NCBI GenBank assembly: GCA_036346355.1
Contig: CM070572.1
Coordinates: 39,593,944 to 39,657,943, forward strand
Length of the DNA stretch: 64,000 nucleotides
Direction: 5' to 3'
DNA from: Rhipidocladum racemiflorum
Taxonomy: Eukaryota; Streptophyta; Magnoliopsida; Poales; Poaceae
Shown here: positions 46,807 through 58,344 of the stretch, one piece after another
How positions within the stretch are numbered: the first letter of the stretch is position 1
Layout of the letters: each line of letters opens with the position of its first letter
Notes under the pieces: model-generated
The model's input: only the letters and a program-made list of their open reading frames with translations
Told to the model about the DNA's origin: nothing
The model's database searches: none
Made by a program: the position numbers and the translations under genes

Positions 46807-47932
46807 TTGCCATCGAGGACAAGTAAAATGGGCAAGGAATAGTGCAGCAGGAATGCTGAGCGCGAGGTGCACAACCCGTTCCCCCTTCTGTTTTAAAGCA
46901 TGCAGGCATGCAAATTTTAGACAAACCATATTCCATAATAGCGACACAAAAGTACATGTACACAACGGCATAATATTCGATCGGGCGAGCCACGTCAGCG
47001 CTTTTCCGGTAAAAACCTCATTGTTCTCCGTATTTGCATACGGGTCTTTCTTGCCCACGCGGTCGATCTTCTCGTTCGGTGTCCATCCGCTCACCGCGTG
47101 TCCGATCACCGGCCAGTAAAGCGTCATGGAACTGGGTCTCGCGGAGCCCGGCCTCGAGGCTACGCACCGTTCCCCCCTGTCCTTTCCCATCCGGCCATCG
47201 CCGCTGCTCTCTCCTCCTCCTGCACCGCGCCACACCCTCGCCTGCTTGCACGCCTCACTGCCCCGCCGGCTGCCATTCCTCCTACTGCTCCGTGCGCCGC
47301 GCGCCCATAGAGGCAGCCAAACGCGGGAGGCTCGGGAACCTTCTTGACGATTCTTAAAGTGTCATCGATTTCCAGCCATTTCGTTCCCCGCCCCTCCTCG
47401 CGAGCTCCGCCCGGTGGCCCGTGCGCCCGGCCGGCCTCTCTCGCTCCATCCACACCCCTCCCACTCCCTGCCGCGGCACGTACGCCCAGCTCGCTCCGCC
47501 GGTGCGCCGCTCCCTCCGCATCGCTCAGCTACTGCGAGCCCATCATCCGTGCCGAAGGCCTCGCCTACCGCCTCAGAGCCCTTCCCCATCCCCTCCTCAC
47601 TTTCACCCCCTCCTCCTCCTCCTCTTCCGCCCCATCCTTCGCCATCCCCACCAGGATTGCTTTTTCCCCATTCTGTTGTACGCCCAGCTCGCTCCGCCGA
47701 TGCGCCCCTCCCCCCGCATCGCTCGGCTACTGCGAACCCATCATCCGCGCCTATCGCGCCATGGCCGAAGGCCTCGCCTACCGCCTCCGAGCCCTCCCCC
47801 ATCCCCTCCTCCTCTTCCTCTTCCTCCCATCCTTCGCCATCCCCACCAGGATTGCTTTTTCCCCATTCTGTTATTATGGGACATTGCTTTGGTTAGTGCT
47901 TGAGGATCCTGTGTGTTTCAGTTACTAACTGC
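46807..47932. other. GC-rich segment of unknown origin
   Basis: High GC and CT-rich, with overlapping open frames on both strands; none has a recognisable domain, so none is called. It may be the 5' part of the gene-capturing Helitron or a decayed gene start. Confidence 0.35.
47481..47875. repeat. 198-bp tandem duplication
   Basis: TACGCCCAGCTCGCTCCGCC starts at 47481 and 47679, and both copies end GATTGCTTTTTCCCCATTCTG. Changes between copies are few, including a short insertion in the second and a shorter CT tract. Confidence 0.9.
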
Positions 47933-48127
47933 CGGTGGCAAATATATGAGAACCTAGAGCTCGGCTATGTGGAATTCGCCACCAGCGAGCTCCTGCGCTG
48001 GGAGTTCGGCGCCATGAGGATCCTCTAGAGGCACCCCTTCGTAATCACCGGCGTCGTCGCCACCATCGATACCAGCGGCCCAACCTTCGTCGCGATCTGA
48101 GCCAACATGGACACACTCCCCATGCAG
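47933..48127 (+). pseudogene. captured exon of an ILR1-like IAA-amino-acid hydrolase
   Basis: One frame carries the start of the M20-type amidohydrolase domain: ENLELGYVEFATSELL, HPFVITGVVATI, then NMDTLPMQ. The functional family releases free auxin from amino-acid conjugates and has a D-x-D-type metal motif (ADMDALPMQ) at this place. Here Ala/Asp is changed to ANMD. Two in-frame stops (TAG 48026-48028, TGA 48098-48100) kill the frame. The 3' border CAG|GTCGCTG looks like the parental splice donor. The following exon of this family was not found. Confidence 0.75.
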
Positions 48128-49466
48128 GTCGCTGCTTCTTCTTTGGTTTCCCCTGTCCTACTGTTTGCATTGTTTTTTATGTTGTCTTGGGCCACCGCGT
48201 CTTGGCTTCGCTGCAGGTAGAGGAAGATTTTCTTGCTCAGGTTATCAAATCCATCACAGTTGTGTTCGTCAGCCCCTAATTACAAGTTCTCTTGAGTAAA
48301 ATTGCAATATGTTTTAATCTAAACGAACTCTTCTGGTTCCAGTACGGATTATGAAAACCTGAGTCAAATTGTCATGTTTCAAATTTGGAGGATTTAGAAA
48401 ATGGGAGATGAACATCACAAATTTGGGTATGAGTTGGACAAAGTTTTGATTACTTCTATTCGCGTTGTTTGCCGTTGAGCATCACTGGTGACTCTATGAT
48501 GGAACCTCAGTAGATTAATCGGAAAGAGGGCCTTGATTCCCTTGCTTTGGTTTTTGTTTATCTCGAGCTAAGTTACACTTGCCTGATCGTCTGAGTTGCC
48601 ATTTTGGATGCCCTAGCTTAATTGCAATCAGTAGAGCTCAATCTAGGCTTCTAGCTACATCTGATTGTTGCCCTCAGGCCTTATGCTAATTCTATATTTC
48701 ATTTAATCACCCTTTTCTATTGCAATGCTATTTTTTTATATTTTTACAAACAAGAAGGTCAGACAAGATGTCTTGCTTAAGTTTTTAGTGGCTTAATTAT
48801 TTTCAGGGTTGTTTGTTTAATCGGTGAGTATATGCAATAGTTCTATACTATTTCATGTGCAACCTTCCTTTCCGTATTCTGTTGTCTTAGTCGTTTTTGT
48901 TTTGTTTTGCAAGCAATGTTGTTGTTGCCACCATTAGGAGGTGAACCGAACCATAATAACAATGTCCCTATCTTGTGAGTTCGATGATGGGCCTGCTGTA
49001 CTACAATTATATAGATGGAAAAGGTCACAACCCCATATCGAACTATCAAAATTTTGAGACACTTCGAAATAAATATGAAAAATTGATTTTGGTTTCTTGT
49101 GTATTCAAGCTTTGAAAAAATTGTGACAGCGAGAGGCAATAGCTAAGGTTCAAGCCGAACCAATGAGGCCACACGTCTACTTCAGAGTGCTCCCTATTTC
49201 TCTCAATAATTCAGACTTTTGTCATCCACTGCCACTAATTTTGTATGTTATGGAGTTAATTTACTGATCATTTGTTTAGTTTTCTCAAATTGTAGGGTTA
49301 GGGTTTCTCAGTCTGGTAGTATTTGGAATACCCAAGTGACAAATCAGAGCCAAAATTATAATTTGCGAGTGATCCATATGACCATGAGACCATCTGTGAA
49401 CTAATCAAGAATTGAATTTGAGTTTGTCTTTGTTTGACAATGGAGACACAATGTCAAGTAAGCTGC

Positions 49467-49832
49467 CAACACAATAGATCATCCACCTTTCTATAATTGT
49501 TTAATGATTAGTCATTCTTTACTGTGTCTTTTTTTAGTTGAATGGGGGAAGCTTCATTGAATTCAGAGCTTGCTGTAGTAGGTAATGACTGTTGTTATTT
49601 TTCTTTTATTAACATTATTGTTTAGACTTATTGTTGCTCAAATTAACTGTCATTTTGATTTTTAACATTGATATATCCTATCAACACCTGGACAAACTAC
49701 TCTGATGACAACACAATAGATCATCCACCTTTCTGTAATTGTTTAATGGTTATTTATTCATTGCTACATCTCTTTTTTAAAAAAAAGTTGAGTGGGAGAA
49801 GCAGCGTTGAATTCATAGTTTGTTGTAGCTTA
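49467..49832. repeat. spaced direct duplication
   Basis: About 120 bp beginning CAACACAATAGATCATCC occurs at 49467-49585 and 49709-49832, separated by ~123 bp. The copies differ at scattered sites. Lies in a captured or intronic AT-rich segment. Confidence 0.8.
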
Positions 49833-50337
49833 GATCCAAATACTGGTTGATTTTGATCTATCATTTATCTATCAATTAATTGCATCCAACTTAAATTAAG
49901 ATGAACGTCTCTTTTTCCTATTTATTAAAATTGTCTGATTACATTATTCTGATAATTCGGGATTTACTGAATTCTATTAAAGCCATTTCGCACTCCATGG
50001 TACAAAACTACAAGATGGTTGATTCAGTGCAAGTTTGTTCCGTCATTGTTTCAAGAAGGGAAAAAAGTTGTATTGGACTTTTATCCTTGGTATAAAACCT
50101 TGGTTCCCGATAGTGTGTTGGATTCACTTTCCTTTTGGAATCTCTAGATTGGGGAAAACATGATTCCCTAAAGAAAATGTGGCCACTAACCTTTAACTAT
50201 TTTACTGTTCTTCCTACTAGCTTCTCGGCCTACAGTGAAGCATTATATTTAGGAAAATTCATGAGAAAAAGTCAAGCATTACATTTAGATCTGTTTTGCA
50301 TTGAAGTCTTCTATTCATAAGTAGGGTCTGATCTTAC

Positions 50338-50700
50338 CTCCTCATCCGAAAGGTACATTAGTAGCCAGTTTGAAAATATAAGATCAATGGAGTTATCTTC
50401 AATCTTCAGTTCCAGAGATGTTACATCAGCACACATAAATGTAATGTTCTTGTGATGCCCATTTATGTTCTTATTCTACAAGAAGTCAAAGAAGTGTGAA
50501 AAATAGTCAAACTAAGCATAACTTAGCACATTCCAGCGCACAAAAAAAGAAATTTTCATATAAGAAAATTCACCTTATTGATCACGCTTTCAATGAAATC
50601 CAGCGCTAGAACATGACCGACTTCTTGCGCCAGCTCTCCAATAAAGCGTCCTATTCCAGCGCCAAGCTCCAGTGCTGTTTTCCCTTTGTAGGGCTTACCC
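50338..50700 (-). pseudogene. captured two-exon fragment of phosphoethanolamine N-methyltransferase
   Basis: Exon a (about 50700-50574) encodes the SAM-binding motif I region, PYKGKTALELGAGIGRF followed by HVLALDFIESVI. Exon b (50475-50338) encodes NGHHKNITFMCADVTS and DLIFSNWLLMYLSDEE. Borders AAG|GTGAAT, TTGTAG|AATAAG and GAG|GTAAG are intact and phase-compatible (phase 0). The parent enzyme methylates phosphoethanolamine in choline synthesis. Exons before and after are absent, so this is a fragment. An 18-bp duplication (GTCATGGGTAAGCCCTAC) lies just upstream of exon a. Confidence 0.85.
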
Positions 50701-51236
50701 ATGACTACATGCAATGTAGGGCTTACCCATGACGTTATACCAACAAGGTACGTAGTTTGCCAGCTCTTACAAAGATTATGCTCTCTCATTGCTACTGAAC
50801 AATATTATGCCATATTTTGGTAGTTTAGCATTGCTTAATCTCTTACTGACAAACTGTTTTCTTCAACGATAAAGAAAAAGGTGTTTTTCAACACTCCAGC
50901 TTTTTAACAGGAGGTGCTACCATATCTGCTGCAAAGTTTACTGTAGAAAATGGGTTATCAAGGTATTGTTGAAAGCCATGCCCCATCGAAATGATACTAT
51001 TTACGCATAGTATTTTACTTCCCTAATACGACTTCCTATATTGTTCCTTAATCCTGCAATTTGATAGCGCATAGATTAACGCATATGCCATATATACTTA
51101 TAATTTCTGGTGCGAACACCCCTTTAAGGTTGTTAAATTGTCTCTCTTTTTTGTCCAACTTACCTATTATCTTCATTGATGTGCAGGTCAATTCTTTTGA
51201 ATAACCTACTGATGAACCAAAAGAATGGTGTTCCAA

Positions 51237-51281
51237 TCTTCATAAAGGATGTAATTTTAATCTTCATAAAGGATGTAAAAG
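51237..51281. repeat. short tandem duplication
   Basis: AATCTTCATAAAGGATGTAA occurs twice in a row. No coding meaning seen. Confidence 0.7.
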
Positions 51282-51842
51282 ATTCATGTATGTTTCTCTT
51301 CTAATTCTTTATATAACTCGAAATATCTGATGTGGTTCCTGTTATATAGCTCGAAATATCTCATGTGAAGTTCTAGAGCAATTTTGGCAGGACATAGATT
51401 CATGCACATGCCATTTATACTTAATGTTGTATTGCATACGCTGCTTATACCCCATGTATTTAGTTTAAGAAATACATTCATTTTTTTTCACTATCTAGGT
51501 TTACAGTGTAGGACTGCACACGCTCCCGAGGGCCTACAACCTTATTGCTATACTAATAAATAATAATAAGATTGCTCCAGCATTGTTGTTTTATTGTCCA
51601 GCATTAATAACTTGGAACTTTATTTCATATAGAAAATGCTTATTAAATAAAGCTTAGTGTGAATACTGAATAGATAACTTTGCACGCTCCTTTCTTACTT
51701 TGTTGATTCAAGCTATCTTTTTGTTACGCCATTACATGTAATTATTGTAGTTTTGATAATTTATAGTATTAATAAGAATAATAAGAAGCCATTCAATCAA
51801 GGTATTGATTTATTGTAGTGGTTCTAATAGCCTTAGTTTCAG

Positions 51843-52440
51843 GGTTTAGGGTATCATTTGCCGACGCTTTACGAGCATTTGGCACTGGTCAAGATGACCG
51901 TGTCAGTGTTGCCATTGAAGGTTATTTCATTAAGCTCCCATGTTTCTATTGGCTAATTTTGTTTCGATTTATCATCTATACCTACTAAAACCTCTAGGTT
52001 TATCCTTTTCAATAGCGAAATATCTTGTTGCCCCTTTTCTCAATTATTAAATATATACTACATCTTCATTCTGATGCACACATTTCTTAAGGAAAGATCA
52101 GAACAGAGGATCATCAAATATATACAGATACAGACATATCCAGGCACTCACTAGCATTTTTTTTGTCCTACTTATTCAATCATTTACTGGTGTTATGTAC
52201 ACTCGAATTTATTCAATAAACCATAGTTCTTCCAGGAGTAAGTATGGTTTGATACTATACCATTTCACTGTAATTACATCCCACAGGTTTCTTTAATAAA
52301 CTATGGTTCCATGAAACCATTTAGGTTTTTGAGACACATGAAAATTCCAAATTCTTTATCCTGTTGCAAGGTTTGTAGTGTCCAAGTTTGCTGCTGCTTT
52401 TAGGGAGCCTGGGACATACAAGGAACTACTTCGTTCTCAG
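51843..52440 (+). pseudogene. captured exons of an AGD-type ArfGAP (BAR domain)
   Basis: Exon 51843-51920 encodes FADALRAFGTGQDDRVSVAIE and exon 52379-52440 encodes SKFAAAFREPGTYKELLRSQ. Together they match the BAR-domain segment of plant ACAP-like ArfGAPs (AGD group), where an asparagine-rich FGGGHND turn precedes a KFT.ALREIGTYKEVLRSQ helix. Borders: acceptor TTTCAG, donor GAAG|GTTATT, acceptor TTTGTAG, donor CAG|GTACCA; phase 1 joining keeps the frame. No PH, ArfGAP or ankyrin parts are present. On the opposite strand to the methyltransferase fragment. Confidence 0.75.
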
Positions 52441-53470
52441 GTACCATCTATCATATACCAAATATTCAACTCTACAGTCCCTTTTCCAAAGGTAGCTCAG
52501 TTCACCCACGAGAAAATAAGGAATTGGACAATAACATTACTGTTGATGGACTGTGAGTTCTGAACTGTACACCCTGGACTTGTCCCAGTATGCCATGCTA
52601 TGATCTGTATCATTTTCAGTTTACAACGTTTGCATCAATAGTGCCTATACTTTCCTCCCTTTTTTTTTAAAGATCATGCCTGCAGTTTGAAACTTGGCAA
52701 TTTGCCACCTGTTGTTTTAATATTCGATAAGCTTCAGTACATATATATAATAGGCTGAAAGTTTAAGTGGTAAAATGTTATATTTTTACTATATGGATAG
52801 TAATTTGCAAAACCATGGAAATATATGTAAGAGTCATGCACTTTTCTCGATTTGTGAAGGGTTGTACATTCTTATGTTTGAAGAAGCAAAACTGATCAGA
52901 AGAAAGTGCCAAAGGGTTCTTTCTATCAAGAGTGTCTTCCTTTCTGTCATCAGGCCTGATGTTTTGGTTCTTGTATTACGGTTTAAATTCAGTACTTCTG
53001 TGACATGTTAGTGAATTATAGATTCTCCCATTTTAGGTTTGCCTGTTGGTCCTATTTGAAATGTTAACCAAGTTGTCTCTTTTTCCTCTTTCTATGGATT
53101 CATGAAGAACTCCAAAGAGAAAACCGAAATTGTGTTTAGTTCATCCTACCGTTTTTTTGCAAAAAGAACTCCGAATCAAATTTCACACGGCGCGGCATCG
53201 CGCGCGAATCTGTCTAGTTTCATTCAAACATAAGATCTACCTCGGTTAAATATTTTGGATACAGTATTATTGATTATGTTTTGTTGATGCTAACATGTTA
53301 ATTGTACTTGCTGAGTCGTGCACTCACTTTTATTTATTTGTTGTTTTACGTTGATCGAGTAGCACATACACCTCACTTGCATCACTGTTCATCGAACACT
53401 CCTATATACTTGCGTCCATCCATAGAGACTTAACTAATATATTTGGAGTTAACCAGTGAACATTTATAGC

Positions 53471-53500
53471 ATAATAATAATAATAATAATAATAATAATA
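53471..53500. repeat. (ATA)n microsatellite
   Basis: Ten uninterrupted trinucleotide units. Confidence 0.95.
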
Positions 53501-53679
53501 GCTATGTGGGACCTGGTCATTATATATGTATTGCGTAGAGTTTAAATGTCTTGATATATCTTGGATATGCTTTACTTATTTGTCATGGTCACCAAAGGTA
53601 ATATAGCTGTCGGATGCAGGGTTCTAGGCATTCTTCGACGCGTGGTCCCAAATGTTCTTAGGCGCATGGTTTCAAGTTA

Positions 53680-54062
53680 GGCAACATATCCAGTGCAACC
53701 ATCGTTTTCGTGCGACCACCGTGCAACCCTACTAAAAAAAGTTTCAAAAAATTCTGAAAAAAAATCATGGATGTACATCTCAACTTACCCCATCTACATA
53801 TAAAATTTCATGATCAAATTCGTCTTATGCTAGAAGATACAAAAAAGACAAATTTCTGACAAACTTGAATAGTTCAAATGCACCCCAAAATTTGTCTTTT
53901 TTGTAACTTCTAGCATAGGACGAATTTGACCATGAAATTTTATAAGTAGATGGGGTAAGTTGAGATGTACATCCATGATTGTTTTCAGAATTTTTTGAAA
54001 CTTTTTTTAGTAGGGTTGTACGGTGGTTGCATGAAAACGGTGGTTGCACTGGATATGTTGCC
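53680..54062. mobile_element. foldback MULE-type MITE
   Basis: A 383-bp element that is almost one large inverted repeat: arms of about 170 bp starting GGCAACATATCCAGTGCAAC and ending in its complement. It is flanked by an exact 9-bp duplication TTCAAGTTA (53671-53679, 54063-54071). A 9-bp duplication is characteristic of Mutator-like elements. The arms differ by only scattered bases, so the insertion is recent. The transcript would form a long hairpin. The frame at 53825-54082 is an artefact of the arms. Confidence 0.88.
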
Positions 54063-54720
54063 TTCAAGTTAATGTTATTCAATATTTATTTTTCTCATTG
54101 TTATTCAATTCTTGTTTAGTTTTGTATACTACTCGTGAGAGTAGTCAAGGAATATTTACCGAAATTCTTGGTAAAAGTTATTTAATATTAGAAAATAAAT
54201 AGTAAGATGACATTCCGGACACACACAGCTCGTTGTTACACAAAATGCCAAAACAAGCCACACTTTACATGTGTAACAAGCGTAATGTTTATCAAATCTG
54301 TTAACGTATGGAGTATCATTAAGATTGATGCATGCATGGGTACCGTTTATATGTATACAAGAGCTGTCATGCATGCAATCACATCGATTGCTCGCTTGTG
54401 CGCATGCATAGTGATCTATTGATCTGACCATTTCTGCCAGCAGCTTGATGCAGTAGAAAGCATCGCCCAGGATCGAGTTTTCAGTAATTTCCACAGCAGT
54501 AATTTTCTTTTCCGCTATTTTCATAGCTTGGAATGACACACACACAAAAGACAAACTAGACACACCAATTCGAGGATGATTTGGTTCTTAATTAATATAT
54601 GAAAAATAGCAATTAATTAGTTTATTGAATCTCCGCACATCGATCGATCAGATCTACCGATTGATCGATGCTTACTTATCACCATGCGTCCATGCCATTC
54701 ACTCATGCATTTGGACAACA

Positions 54721-55123
54721 CTAGTTCTTTTGTTTTTCTTTCTGATCAAGAGAATGGACAGATGAAGGTCGGTTGTGTGGGCAGCAGCATTCATGTTCGT
54801 TTTTGCAGTAGCCTCCATCGGCTGGCATGGTTCGGCAGACACTCTCGCACATTTTCTAGTCACATCCTTCCACAGGCATGCACAGCTCTGCATCTGAATC
54901 TACACAATTAAAATGCAATGCCCTGATTAGGCCATAGATCGATACTCGATTGGACATTAATTGTACGACGCAAAATGAACGTGGGTTATGTGATGGAGAA
55001 GAGGAGAATGCACGTACCATCAACTTGTGCGTGAGAGAATGAGAAAACAGTAGCCATGATGACCATTAGAACAGCCAAGAGCACGACCTTACTACAATCT
55101 TTTTTGAGAAACGCGCACGCCAT
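54721..55123 (-). pseudogene. secreted cysteine-rich (defensin-like) peptide gene with in-frame stop
   Basis: Exon 1 (55123-55018) encodes a clear signal peptide (hydrophobic VVLLAVLMVIMATVFSF, then SHAQ). Donor GATG|GTACGTG and acceptor TTGTGTAG|ATTCAG join in phase 1 to exon 2 (54899-54721). Exon 2 carries about ten cysteines in a defensin-like spacing, including MCESVC and a terminal ECCC cluster. A TAG at 54858-54856, in frame, stops the product at 49 residues, before most cysteines; without it the frame runs 94 residues. Borders, TATA box and spacing look intact, so either the nonsense change is recent or the gene is expressed truncated. Role unknown; such peptides act in defence or reproduction. 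Confidence 0.6.
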
Positions 55124-55247
55124 GAGGAGATCTAGCTAGAGATCAGAAGGTAGCTAGCAGCAAGTCCTTTTTGGTTGTAGTCTAATGGTTCTCTATTTTA
55201 ATCGGTGAATCCTTATTCCAATGCTTTCCTGGGTCTCTCGTGCAGGT

Positions 55248-55256
55248 GTTTATATA
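55248..55256 (-). promoter_or_regulatory. TATA box of the cysteine-rich peptide gene
   Basis: TATATAAAC on the minus strand, about 125 bp upstream of the ATG at 55123, a normal distance for a short plant 5' UTR. Confidence 0.6.
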
Positions 55257-55277
55257 GAGTCTCTTGGAGGATCCATT

Positions 55278-55927
55278 CTTAATTTCCTGATTGTATTCTC
55301 TCGTGCATGCATTAGTTGTTATTTCTCCCTAAGAGAAATTAATATTCTCCTTTTAATATCATCTCAAACTTAAACATATGCATATCTTTTAGATTGTTAC
55401 TACCTCAGTCCAAATTTATAGGGTGTATTTTTTTCTTGTCGCATTGACTTAGGAGATATTAAAAATAACTATATTTTTTCTAATTATTATCTCTAAGCAC
55501 TCTATTCAATGCATAAGTGTAGAGGATATCAAGTAAATCTGAATATTTATTAGGGGTTTAAAGGGTATACACACTAATCTTTGCATTCAAATATGAAATA
55601 CTTAATTTCCTGATTGTATTCTCTTGTGCATGCATTAGTTGTTATTTCTCCCTGAGAGAAATTAAGATTCCCCTTTTAATATCACATCTCAAACTTAAAC
55701 GATATGCATATCTTTTAGATTGTTACTACCTCAGTCCAAATTTGCAGGGTGTATTTTTTTTCTTGTCACATTGACCTAAGAGATATTAAAAACAACTAGA
55801 CTTTTCCTAATTATTATCTCTAAGCACTATATTCAATGCATGCATGTAGAGAATATCAAGTAAATCTGAATATTTATTAGAGTATAAAGGGTATATCACG
55901 CTAATTTTTGCATTTGAATATGAAATA
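55278..55927. repeat. ~323-bp tandem duplication
   Basis: CTTAATTTCCTGATTGTATT starts at 55278 and again at 55601. Each copy contains the left part of a MITE and ends at TATGAAATAC. The break therefore lies inside the MITE, which is complete only in the second copy. It lies just upstream of the cysteine-rich peptide gene. Confidence 0.9.
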
Positions 55928-55988
55928 CACCTTATATTTATGAATAAAACTATTAAAAAATATGCCCTGTAAACTTGAGCGGAAAGAG
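55726..55988. mobile_element. Stowaway-like MITE
   Basis: Inverted termini CTACCTCAGTCCAAATTTGC and the complement of GTAAACTTGAGCGGAAAGAG; TA on both sides (55724-55725, 55989-55990). A truncated copy occupies 55400-55600. Confidence 0.75.
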
Positions 55989-56273
55989 TATATTACCGGT
56001 TGCTAATTCAAAATCCTCTTCCTCTATCAATTAATTTTGCTAGCAGTTGTGAATTTCCCTTTTCTATTTTAATTTTGTTTTCGAGAATACACAGCAGAGC
56101 TCGTTTTTTTGGTTGATACAAGGAGGGATAGACACGACCAGCTAGAAAATTATTTTGTATAATCAGTGCTCTTAGTTTCTGCAAGGCTCATCAGGTGGAT
56201 CTTGATAATTCATAACAACTAGTAGGAGCTAATGTGATGTAGAGAGGAGTACATGGTAGAGTAGACAGCAGAT

Positions 56274-57452
56274 CAGGGTTGCAAATATCGTCGACCGTAT
56301 TGATATTGAAGACGGTTGGTAAACGATTCAATAAAAAACTATAAAAATATTTGAAAAATTTATTATTCGTAAACTAGTCAAAAATTAAATAATTATCGAT
56401 AAAAATCGCTCAAAAAATCGACCGTCAAAAGAGTTTAATTATTCGATCGATTATAAAAAAAATGATCGGTTATTAGTGAAAATCGATTTTTTTCAAAAAA
56501 AAATTTGATTTCTAAATCCTTTAATTTTTTTTACGATAATCGATTCTAACCGAGAGGTGATTTTCAACATCAAATGGATAATGTTTACCCAGCAGTAGAT
56601 TACCCTTAAGGTTTAAAATTTTGTTTTGGTAAAATCTCGAAAATGAACAAAATCCGAAATCTCGGTAAGATCTCAGAATCTCAAATAAAATCCAAACAAA
56701 ATTCAAAAATTAAATTTTAAATCTTTTTTTTTCAATTGGGAAATCCGATATTTTAATCAAACTTGTTTTGACCCAAAAAATGGTAAAAAAACATGTTAAA
56801 ATTTTTTGTAGATAATTTTGATTTTAAATCGAATCAAATCCAGTGAAAAAAAAATAAAAATTCGGTAAAAAACATCAACATTTAGTTGGATAGTGTAGTG
56901 TTTTAGATTTTTTTTAAAAATTTTACACAACCAAAATTTAAAATCTCGCATGGCACAAAATCCAGAATTTTCAAAATCTCTTCAGATTCACGAGACTACC
57001 TACCCCACATTGCAGAGCATAGAGTATTCCGGGAAATGAACAGAAAACATTCCAGACCGGAGTCAGGGTTCACCTTTTTGTTCTGGCGATTTTTGAATGA
57101 ACAGTGAAATTTGATAATTGCTAAAATCGAGCCGAAAATCTTAAAAATCGTATAAATTTAAAAACCAGGATTTTTTGAAAAAAAATTCAAAAATCGTGGA
57201 AAATCGACGATTTCGACGCAAAATCGATGATTTATCGGTGGAAAATCGACAGCCATGTTGAACTTTTTGTGCGGTCGACTTTTTGTAGCGATTTTTGATG
57301 AAAATCAACCGATTTCCACCGATTTTCGACCGTTTTTTAACACGTAAATTTTTTCGAATTTTCGAATTTTTTTAATTGGACCGATTTATCGACCGGTTTT
57401 TGATGTTGAACCCTAGCGATACAGTCGATTTTTGATGATTTTTGAATCCCTG
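56274..57452. mobile_element. candidate non-autonomous hAT-like element
   Basis: Ends CAGGGTTGCAAAT and the complement of TTTTTGAATCCCTG (CAGGGATTCAAAA) are imperfect inverted repeats of hAT type. The 1.2 kb interior is very AT-rich with dozens of AAATCG/CGATTTT words on both strands. An 8-bp target duplication was not found, so the call is weak. Confidence 0.35.
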
Positions 57453-58309
57453 GTCTGAGTGGCGGGGCGCGCACGGGACGAGGCAACGGCAGATCGACGG
57501 CAAGCACGGCCGTTCGTGCCACGAGTGAGCCCTACGCCGCACCTCACGAGATCTCTGAGTCCGAATTGCCTCTGCTGGGCAACTCGAACTCGCCCACGCA
57601 GAAAGGAACGGCCTGGCGACGAAGAACGCTAGCCTGGGAGCTCGCCGACTAAGAGGGCAACCATGCGGAAAGCCAGACAGCTCTTGATTACTCGGCGGCC
57701 TCAAGTCAGTGTCGCCAATGGGGGATTTCACTGGCGGCGCGACGAACAAGTGGAGACGAGGCGACAGACAGCGACTACCAATCGACCACCCGGTCAAGGC
57801 TCGACCCAGTTAAAGCGATCTGGACGATGGGCCGGCCGCCTTGTGGAAAATGAGAGATTAGAAGGTTTTCTCGATGCATGCTGGGCCGATTTGGGCCGAG
57901 TTTATTTTTGTAATTTCAGTAGTTTAGTGCACAGACCGGACAGGGTCAATCCAAAAAGGGCACATATAGGGAGTGTTTGGTTGGTGAGATAAATTTAAAT
58001 GATTTCATTATTTTGGGTGAATAGGATAGTTTAATATGTATAGAGAATATTTCTCAAATTTATATCTTATCATCTAGGATGAGATGATTTCGTTTAAACA
58101 AGTAAACATATGAATTTAGTATCCTTTTATCGTGACTGACGCAGCGACTGGCCACCGTAATCGCAGTTCGCAGTGTTACGAACAGGCCAGTCTCCGGAAG
58201 AGTACAAACTACAGTAACACACATAAGCAAGAGTTTTACTGGGATGACAGGTCTTATGAGTGGATGATTGTGGAGGAATCAGAGCTAATCTGGTGGCCCA
58301 ATGGTGCCT

Positions 58310-58344
<35 letters not shown>

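Larger units (their letters stand above)
47933..53217 (+). mobile_element. gene-capturing Helitron (3' end defined, 5' end not)
   Basis: The 3' terminus at 53217 has a GC-rich palindrome (GGCGCGGCATCGCGCGCG, about 53189-53206), then CTAG (53214-53217) before T. It matches the terminus of the minus-strand Helitron at 24997. Upstream lie exon fragments of three unrelated plant genes with their intron borders, in mixed orientation, as in known plant Helitron captures. The start given is that of the first captured exon; the true 5' end (A|TC) was not located and may lie between about 46800 and 47900. Confidence 0.55.

Noticed and set aside
47034..47928. Several 100-190 residue open frames on both strands
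   Set aside because: They come from GC/CT-rich duplicated sequence without stops; no domain or splice support.
53825..54082. 85-residue minus-strand frame
   Set aside because: Lies in the arms of the foldback MULE, so it is a structural artefact.
54156..54563. 135-residue minus-strand frame near the cysteine-rich peptide gene
   Set aside because: No recognisable domain; runs through AT-rich DNA and lacks a promoter or partner exon. Possibly a decayed paralog, not supportable.
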